Shown: piece after piece, positions 31,781 through 37,462 of the stretch
How positions within the stretch are numbered: the first letter of the stretch is position 1
Layout: every line of letters starts with the position of its first letter
NCBI GenBank assembly: GCA_019246335.1
Contig: JAFAQQ010000109.1
Span: 1 to 37,462 of the forward strand
DNA from: Actinomycetota bacterium
GTDB taxonomy: Bacteria > Actinomycetota > Thermoleophilia > Solirubrobacterales > Thermoleophilaceae
Length of the DNA: 37,462 nucleotides
Direction of reading: 5' to 3'
The notes under the pieces: model-generated
What the model was told of the DNA's origin: nothing
Databases searched by the model: none
Seen by the model: the letters and a program-made list of their open reading frames with translations, nothing else
Translations under genes and position numbers: made by a program

Positions 31781-33967
31781 CTACTCGGGGTCGACGTCGA
31801 CCGAGAACGACGCGCCGCGCAGCGTCTGGTCACCTGCTGCGGACTCAACCGCGCGCCGCACCGCCGCGACGGCGCGCACCCGGGCGGACTCGTCGGCCGG
31901 GGCCTTCAGCAGCACCTGCGCGCGCTCCCGCCCCGCGCGCCGGAACAGCGGCGCCGGGCCGAGGACGGCGGCGACCGAGGGATCGATGGCCTCGTGGATG
32001 CGCGTCGCGGCCGCCCGCTCGGGCCCTGGCTCGCGCGAGGAGCACACGACGCGGATGAGGTGAGCGAAGGGTGGATAGCCGAGCGCCCGCCGCCGCTCCA
32101 GCTCGCCGGTCACGAAGCCGCCGGCGTCGTGGGCCGCGGCGTACCGGAGCGCCCGCACCGACGGATCGAGGCACTGGACGATCACTCGGCCGCCCCGTGG
32201 TCCCCGGCCGCTGCGACCTGCGAGCTGCGATACGAGCGCGAAGGTTCGCTCCTCCGCGCGGAAGTCGGGAAAGCGCAGCGTGGCATCCGCGTCGAGGACG
32301 ACGGCCAGAGTGACCTCGGGGAAGTCGTGACCCTTGGCGACCATCTGCGTGCCGACGAGCACGCCCGCCTCGAGCGAGTCGAAGCGGCGGAGCAGGGCGG
32401 GCACGGCGCCGCGGTCGCCCGCTGAATCGGCATCGAGGCGCAGGACGGGCAGCGGCGAGAGCTGGCGGGCGAGCTCGTGCTCCAGGCGCTCCGTCCCGAT
32501 CCCGTGGCGGGCGAGCGACACCGAGCCGCAGTCCGGGCAGGCGGCCGGCACCGCCTCCGAATGCCCGCAGTGATGGCACGCCACCCGCCCGGTCGTGCGG
32601 TGCAGGACGAGCGTGACGTCGCAATCCCGGCACTGCCACACGCGCCCGCACGAGCGGCACGAGAGGAAGTTGGACCACCCGCGCCGGTTGAGCAGGACGA
32701 TGGCCTTCTCCCGGCGCTCGCGAACCGCGGCGAGGGCGTCGAGCGTGCGCTCGTGCAGCACGCCCTCCGCCTCGAGCGACCCCACCAGCTCGACCGGCGG
32801 GAGGGGCCGTCCGTCGACGCGCTCGGGGAGCACGAGCCGCTCGAGGCGCAGCATGCTCTCGGGGCGCGGCGTGGCGCTGCCGGCGATGAGGACCGCGCCG
32901 GACTGCTCGGCTCGCCGCTCTGCCACCCGGCGGGCGTCGTAGCGCGGATCTCCCTCCTGCTTGTAGGAGGAGTCGTGCTCCTCGTCGATCACGATCAGGC
33001 CGAGGTCGCCAACCGGCGCGAAGACCGCCGAGCGCGGACCGACGCACACCCTCGCCTCCCCCCGCCGCAGCCGCAGCCACTCGTCGTGGCGCTCGCCCTG
33101 GCCGAGCCGCGAATGGAGGATCGCCACCGTGTCGCCGAAGCGCTCCTCGAAGCGGGCCGCGGTCTGAGGCGTGAGCGCGATCTCGGGCACGAGCACGATC
33201 GCGGACCGCCCGCGCTGGAGCGCCGAGGCCACGGCGCGGAGGTAGACCTCGGTCTTGCCGCTTCCGGTGACCCCGTGGAGCAGCAGCCCCGCGCCTCGGC
33301 AGCCGGGCGACTCCAGCCGCCGTTCGATCTCCCCGAGCGCCGCCCGCTGGAAGGGCGTGAGCTCGAGCCCCTGCGGCGCGAGCGCCCCGACGCCGACCAC
33401 CCCTGGCCGCCGCCGCTGCTCCACCCTGTCAAGCTCGATCAGCCCGCGCGCCTCGAGCGCCCGGAGGGTCGAGTGGTCGCACTCCGCCGCCCGCACGAGC
33501 AGCGCCGCCGGCCGGGGGCCCTCGACCAGGTGCTCGAGGGCCGCGCGCTGCCGCGGCCCGAGCCGGTCGTCTCCGGAGAGCGCGGTGCGGCCCGCGGCCG
33601 TCATCTCGGCGGTGAGCGCGAGCCTGACCCCGACGCGCGGAAGCCCGCCGGTCCCCGTGCCTGGAGGGAGCACCAGCGCGAGTCCGCGCGCGGGGGTCGA
33701 GCAGTACTCGTCCCCGACCCAGAGCCCGAGGCGGACGAGCTCCGGCGGCACCCCGCTCTCGAGGGCCGCGAGCGGCTCGACCAGCCGCTCCGGCGGCAGA
33801 TCGCTCTCCTCCGCAAGTCCGACCACCACCCCCAGCAGACGGCGCCGGCCGAACGGGACGACGAGCATCGAGCCCACGTCCACCTGCGCCATGTCGCCCG
33901 GCAGGCGGTAGTCGAACGGGCCTCGCAGGGCGCGCGCCGGGGTCAGCGGCTCGACCTTGGCGATCAC
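31781..33967 (-). CDS. priA: Primosomal replication restart helicase PriA
   Basis: LLHGVTGSGKTEVYLRAV, VIDEEHDSSYKQE, zinc region CRSCGRVWQCRDCDVTLVLHRTTGRVACHHCGHSEAVPAACPDCGS. Confidence 0.96.
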   Translation of the reverse strand: MIAKVEPLTPARALRGPFDYRLPGDMAQVDVGSMLVVPFGRRRLLGVVVGLAEESDLPPERLVEPLAALESGVPPELVRLGLWVGDEYCSTPARGLALVLPPGTGTGGLPRVGVRLALTAEMTAAGRTALSGDDRLGPRQRAALEHLVEGPRPAALLVRAAECDHSTLRALEARGLIELDRVEQRRRPGVVGVGALAPQGLELTPFQRAALGEIERRLESPGCRGAGLLLHGVTGSGKTEVYLRAVASALQRGRSAIVLVPEIALTPQTAARFEERFGDTVAILHSRLGQGERHDEWLRLRRGEARVCVGPRSAVFAPVGDLGLIVIDEEHDSSYKQEGDPRYDARRVAERRAEQSGAVLIAGSATPRPESMLRLERLVLPERVDGRPLPPVELVGSLEAEGVLHERTLDALAAVRERREKAIVLLNRRGWSNFLSCRSCGRVWQCRDCDVTLVLHRTTGRVACHHCGHSEAVPAACPDCGSVSLARHGIGTERLEHELARQLSPLPVLRLDADSAGDRGAVPALLRRFDSLEAGVLVGTQMVAKGHDFPEVTLAVVLDADATLRFPDFRAEERTFALVSQLAGRSGRGPRGGRVIVQCLDPSVRALRYAAAHDAGGFVTGELERRRALGYPPFAHLIRVVCSSREPGPERAAATRIHEAIDPSVAAVLGPAPLFRRAGRERAQVLLKAPADESARVRAVAAVRRAVESAAGDQTLRGASFSVDVDPE

Positions 33968-33974
33968 GTCTTCG

Positions 33975-33980
33975 ACGGTA
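33975..33980 (-). promoter_or_regulatory. Candidate -10 hexamer TACCGT, 7 nt before priA GTG (leaderless)
   Basis: TACCGT-cgaagac-GTG. Confidence 0.5.
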
Positions 33981-34005
33981 GGCGCAGGGCCGGACGACCC
34001 GCGGG

Positions 34006-34011
34006 TACGCT
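34006..34011 (+). promoter_or_regulatory. Candidate -10 hexamer TACGCT, 6 nt before PH-domain gene GTG (leaderless)
   Basis: TACGCT-tcgacg-GTG. Confidence 0.5.
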
Positions 34012-34017
34012 TCGACG

Positions 34018-34509
34018 GTGGAGCTCAGCCCCGGCGAGTCCGTGATCTTCTCGGGCCGGCCCTCCTGGCGCTCGATCCTCGGCTTCTACTTCTTCGGCCT
34101 CGTGATCGCCGCGGCCATCGGCGTCGGTGTGGGGTTTGCCGCCGACCTCGGCGTCGGCGTCGCGGCCGGCGTCGCCGTCTTCCTCGTCGTCGTCGCAGCC
34201 GGGTGGCTGAAGCGCGCGTTCACCAAGTACACGATCACGACGCGCCGCCTTCGGGTCCGGCGCGGCGTGCTCAGCCGCCAGGTCCAGGAGACGCGGCTCG
34301 ACCGGCTTCAGGACCACAGCATCAGGCAGAGCCTGATGGAGCGGATCCTGCGCGTCGGCACGGTCGACTTCGACACGGCGGCCGACGAGCAGGGCGACCT
34401 GTTCAGGTTCGAGGGCGTCGACCACCCCGAGGCGATCATCCTCTCGATCGACCGCGCGATCCAGCAGACCGGCGCCGGCGTGCCGCCCGCCCCCGCCGAC
34501 CCCCGATAG
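34018..34509 (+). CDS. PH-domain (YdbS/YdbT-like, bPH2) membrane protein
   Basis: Two TM helices followed by YTITTRRLRVRRGVLSRQVQETRLDRLQDHSIRQSLMERILRVGTVDFDTA. Confidence 0.88.
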   Translation: MELSPGESVIFSGRPSWRSILGFYFFGLVIAAAIGVGVGFAADLGVGVAAGVAVFLVVVAAGWLKRAFTKYTITTRRLRVRRGVLSRQVQETRLDRLQDHSIRQSLMERILRVGTVDFDTAADEQGDLFRFEGVDHPEAIILSIDRAIQQTGAGVPPAPADPR

Positions 34510-34518
34510 CGCCGCGGG

Positions 34519-35052
34519 CTACGCCGGGCGCAGGTGCTCGACGGCTGCGCCGTGGTCGGACGCCATGCGCTCCGCGATCAGCGCGCGGTGGCACGCCTCC
34601 GGCGCTGCCTCGACGCAGAACAGGGCCGTGGCCGAATCGCGCGGCATCGACTCGACGATCGCTCCGAGATCCACCCGGTCGAGGACCTGCGCGAGGTAGC
34701 CGTCGCGGTACGCCGCGGCGATCCGCCGGCGCGAGCGAGGCCCGACGCCGCCGCGCTTGTCCTCGTCGAACTGGGCCTTGCGAAGCTCCGCGCTCGGTGC
34801 GAGCTCGAGGTGGTGGCGGTACTCGATCCCCGCCTCGTCGAGCGCGGCCTGAAGTCGCTTGGCGTTCGCCCAGGCGTACTCCGCCCCGCGCACCCCGCGC
34901 CGCCGCCGGACGTCCATCAGCAGCCCGACGTCAGCCCGGCGCAGCGCTTCCAGGAACCCGTCGCGGGTCAGCCCGTACACCCCGATCGTCACGACCCGGC
35001 GCGAAGCGCGCCGGCCGGACGCGGGGGCAGGGCGATCGCTCATCTCAGCCAC
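34519..35052 (-). CDS. DUF488 family protein
   Basis: VVTIGVYGLTRDGFLEALRRADVGLLMDVRRRRG...FCVEAAPEACHRALIAERM. Confidence 0.88.
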   Translation of the reverse strand: MAEMSDRPAPASGRRASRRVVTIGVYGLTRDGFLEALRRADVGLLMDVRRRRGVRGAEYAWANAKRLQAALDEAGIEYRHHLELAPSAELRKAQFDEDKRGGVGPRSRRRIAAAYRDGYLAQVLDRVDLGAIVESMPRDSATALFCVEAAPEACHRALIAERMASDHGAAVEHLRPA

Positions 35053-35087
35053 CTAGGGCACCCGCGACCACCCGGGCGCCGGCGCGC

Positions 35088-36326
35088 TCAGGCGGTGGCG
35101 GTCTCCCTGGCACCGAGGCCCGCGGCCTCGCGCAGGGCGTCGGCCTTGTCGGTCTTCTCCCAGGTGAAGTCGTGGTCGTCACGACCGAAGTGCCCGTAGG
35201 CCGCCGTCTTCTGGTAGATGGGCCGGTGAAGTCGCAGGTACCGGCGGAAGGCGCCGGGGCGCAGGTCGAAGTGCTCGCCGATCAGCCGGGCGATCGTGTC
35301 GCGGTCGACGCGCTCGGTCCCGTACGTCTCGACCATCAGCGAAACGGGATGCGCGACGCCGATCGCGTAGGCCACCTGGATCTCGCAGCGGTCGGCAAGC
35401 CCGGCCGCGACCACGTTCTTCGCCACGTAGCGCGCGGCATAGGCCGCCGAGCGGTCGACCTTCGAGGGGTCCTTGCCGGAGAACGCGCCGCCGCCGTGCC
35501 GGGCGGCGCCGCCGTAGGTGTCGACGATGATCTTGCGGCCGGTCAGCCCGCAGTCGCCCATCGGGCCGCCGATCTCGAACTTGCCCGTCGGGTTGACCAG
35601 GAAGTTGTCCAGGAGCTTCCTCTCCTCATAAAGCTCGGCGGGGAGGATCGGATGCACGACGTGCTCCCACAGGTCGGGCTTGATGAGCGTCTCGGAGTCG
35701 ACGCCGGGCTTGTGCTGGGTCGAGATCAGGATCTTCTCGATCTCGATCGGACGCCCGGACTCGTAGCGCACGGTCACCTGGGTCTTGCCGTCCGGACGGA
35801 GGTAGGGCATGATCTCGGCGCGGCGCGCCTCCGCCAGCCGGTGGGCGAGCCGGTGAGCCAGCGAGATCGGCATCGGCATGAGCTCCCGGGTCTCGCGCGT
35901 GGCGTAGCCGAACATCATGCCCTGGTCGCCCGCGCCGGCCAGGTCGAGCTCGTCCTCGTCGGAGGGGTCGTGGCGCGACTCGTAGGCCTGGTCCACGCCC
36001 TGCGCGATGTCCGGCGACTGCTCGTCGATCGCGGTGATCACCGCGCACGTGTTGCAGTCGAATCCGCAGGCGGCGTCGTCGTAGCCGATTCGGCGCACCG
36101 TCTCGCGCACGATCTTCGGCACGTCGACGTAGGTCGTGGTGGAGATCTCCCCGGACACCAGCACGAGGCCGGTGTTGACCAGGGTCTCACAGGCCACGCG
36201 GCCGTTCGGGTCGTCGGTCATCACGGCGTCGAGCACACCGTCCGAGATCTGGTCGGCCATCTTGTCCGGATGGCCCTCGGTCACCGACTCGGAGGTGAAG
36301 AGGAAGTCGCCGCCCGCTGCGTTCAT
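35088..36326 (-). CDS. metK: S-adenosylmethionine synthase
   Basis: [65 protein letters not shown]. Confidence 0.97.
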   Translation of the reverse strand: MNAAGGDFLFTSESVTEGHPDKMADQISDGVLDAVMTDDPNGRVACETLVNTGLVLVSGEISTTTYVDVPKIVRETVRRIGYDDAACGFDCNTCAVITAIDEQSPDIAQGVDQAYESRHDPSDEDELDLAGAGDQGMMFGYATRETRELMPMPISLAHRLAHRLAEARRAEIMPYLRPDGKTQVTVRYESGRPIEIEKILISTQHKPGVDSETLIKPDLWEHVVHPILPAELYEERKLLDNFLVNPTGKFEIGGPMGDCGLTGRKIIVDTYGGAARHGGGAFSGKDPSKVDRSAAYAARYVAKNVVAAGLADRCEIQVAYAIGVAHPVSLMVETYGTERVDRDTIARLIGEHFDLRPGAFRRYLRLHRPIYQKTAAYGHFGRDDHDFTWEKTDKADALREAAGLGARETATA

Positions 36327-36333
36327 CGCGCCG

Positions 36334-36339
36334 AGAGTA
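36334..36339 (-). promoter_or_regulatory. Candidate -10 hexamer TACTCT, 7 nt before metK ATG (leaderless)
   Basis: TACTCT-cggcgcg-ATG. Confidence 0.5.
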
Positions 36340-36349
36340 GCGGCCGCCG

Positions 36350-37462
36350 CTAGCGCGCCGCCCCGGTCGCGGCGCGGCGCCGGGCGGCCTGACGCCCGCG
36401 ATACTCGATCAGGAGCGGGACACCCTGCAGGCCGTAGCGCTCCCGCAGCCGGTTCTCCAGGAAGAAGCCGTAGTCGCGCGTGAGCCGGGACCGGTCCGAG
36501 ACCTGGACCGCGAAGCGCGGCGGGCGGGTGGCGAACTGGGTCATGTAGAGGAGCTTCAGGCGCCGCCCCCGGAGCGCCGGCGGCTGGCGGGCGGACTGGA
36601 GGTCCGACAGGAACCGGTTGAGCTCGGGCGTCGGGATTCGCAACGACGCCCGCTCCCCCAGCTCGAGCGCCCGGGCCAGCAGCCTGCGCACCCCGCGGCC
36701 GGTCGTGGCGGACGTGGTCAGGACCTCGGGCCGCAGCCGCAGCCGCGCCGCGACGCGCTCCTTCACGTCCTCGAGGTCGGCTCGGGCGATGTCCCACTTG
36801 TTCATCGCGATCACGGTCGCGCAGCCCTTGACCATCGCCAGCTCGGCCGCGCGGAGGTCCTCGCTCGTCAGCCCCTCGAAGGCGTCGCACACGACGATCG
36901 CGACGTCCGCCCGCTCGGCGGCTCGCTCCGAGCGGAGCTGGGCGTACCAGTCCACTGTCCCGGCGACCTTGCCGCGGCGTCGAAGCCCGGCCGTGTCCAC
37001 GAGCACCACCGGACGGCCCTCGACCTCGAGGCGCGTGTCGATCGCGTCGCGCGTGGTGCCCGCCCGCTCGGAGACGATCACGCGCTCCTCCCCGAGAAAG
37101 GCGTTGACGAGCGAAGACTTCCCCACGTTCGGCCGTCCGATCACGGCCAGGCGCGGCGCGCCGGCCTCGGGTGGCTCCTCGGCCTCCGGCTGCGCGCCGC
37201 TGCCGTCCGGCGCCACGCCGCGGTCGGACTCGAGCGCCTCCACCACCCGGTCCAGAAGGTCGCCGGTCCCCAGCCCGTGCGCGGCAGAGACGGCCACCGG
37301 CTCGCCGAGCCCGAGCCGGTGGAGCTCGGCGGCGTCGGCGATCCGCGCGGGGGAGTCGACCTTGTTCGCCGCCACCACGACCGGCACCGGGGCGCGCCGA
37401 AGCTCGGCCGCGAGCTCCTCGTCTCCCGGCCGCGCTCCGGCGGGCGCGTCGACGCAGAGCAC
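36350..37462 (-). CDS. der: Ribosome-assembly GTPase Der/EngA (N-terminus beyond window)
   Basis: Second GTPase domain [43 protein letters not shown]-terminal KH-like [25 protein letters not shown]. Confidence 0.95.
   Translation of the reverse strand: MLCVDAPAGARPGDEELAAELRRAPVPVVVAANKVDSPARIADAAELHRLGLGEPVAVSAAHGLGTGDLLDRVVEALESDRGVAPDGSGAQPEAEEPPEAGAPRLAVIGRPNVGKSSLVNAFLGEERVIVSERAGTTRDAIDTRLEVEGRPVVLVDTAGLRRRGKVAGTVDWYAQLRSERAAERADVAIVVCDAFEGLTSEDLRAAELAMVKGCATVIAMNKWDIARADLEDVKERVAARLRLRPEVLTTSATTGRGVRRLLARALELGERASLRIPTPELNRFLSDLQSARQPPALRGRRLKLLYMTQFATRPPRFAVQVSDRSRLTRDYGFFLENRLRERYGLQGVPLLIEYRGRQAARRRAATGAAR

Noticed and set aside
1-37462. CRISPR arrays, tRNA/rRNA genes, transposases, phage genes, toxin-antitoxin or defence systems
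   Set aside because: None recognised on either strand; the window is dominated by conserved housekeeping genes.

Overview
A 37.5-kb chromosomal window from a high-GC bacterium. The gene neighbourhoods look actinobacterial, probably Thermoleophilia-like; this is inferred from gene order and protein style, not computed. It is mostly housekeeping: trmD(partial)-khpA-rpsP-ffh; SPFH protein; a GAF/PAS/SpoIIE/HATPase phosphatase; nfeD; ftsY; an alpha/beta hydrolase; smc-rnc-acpP-plsX-rpmF-DUF177; two small membrane proteins; a SepIVA/DivIVA-like coiled coil; coaD-rsmD-recG-DAK2 protein; fmt-rsmB; a zinc-ribbon protein; a glycosyltransferase/methyltransferase/flippase module; ribD-ribE-ribBA-ribH; rpmB; def; priA; a PH-domain membrane protein; DUF488; metK; der (partial). 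No rRNA, tRNA, CRISPR array, transposon or classical defence system was recognised. The best leads are: (1) an RNase III that lost three of six conserved catalytic-core acidic residues but keeps an intact dsRBD; (2) a RibBA whose DHBP-synthase half has a deleted TTG(V/I)SA loop and a His->Gln change at a metal ligand; (3) a recurring TAnnnT-N6-8-start arrangement at 11 or 12 gene starts, indicating pervasive leaderless transcription; (4) a 20-bp perfect palindrome upstream of ribD with no visible FMN riboswitch; (5) two unrelated tandem duplications that each copy a stop codon (ribH 3x25 bp, def 2x27 bp) on either side of rpmB; (6) a 40-nt near-perfect hairpin before rpmB; (7) an unusual structured 160-bp intergenic element upstream of ftsY.
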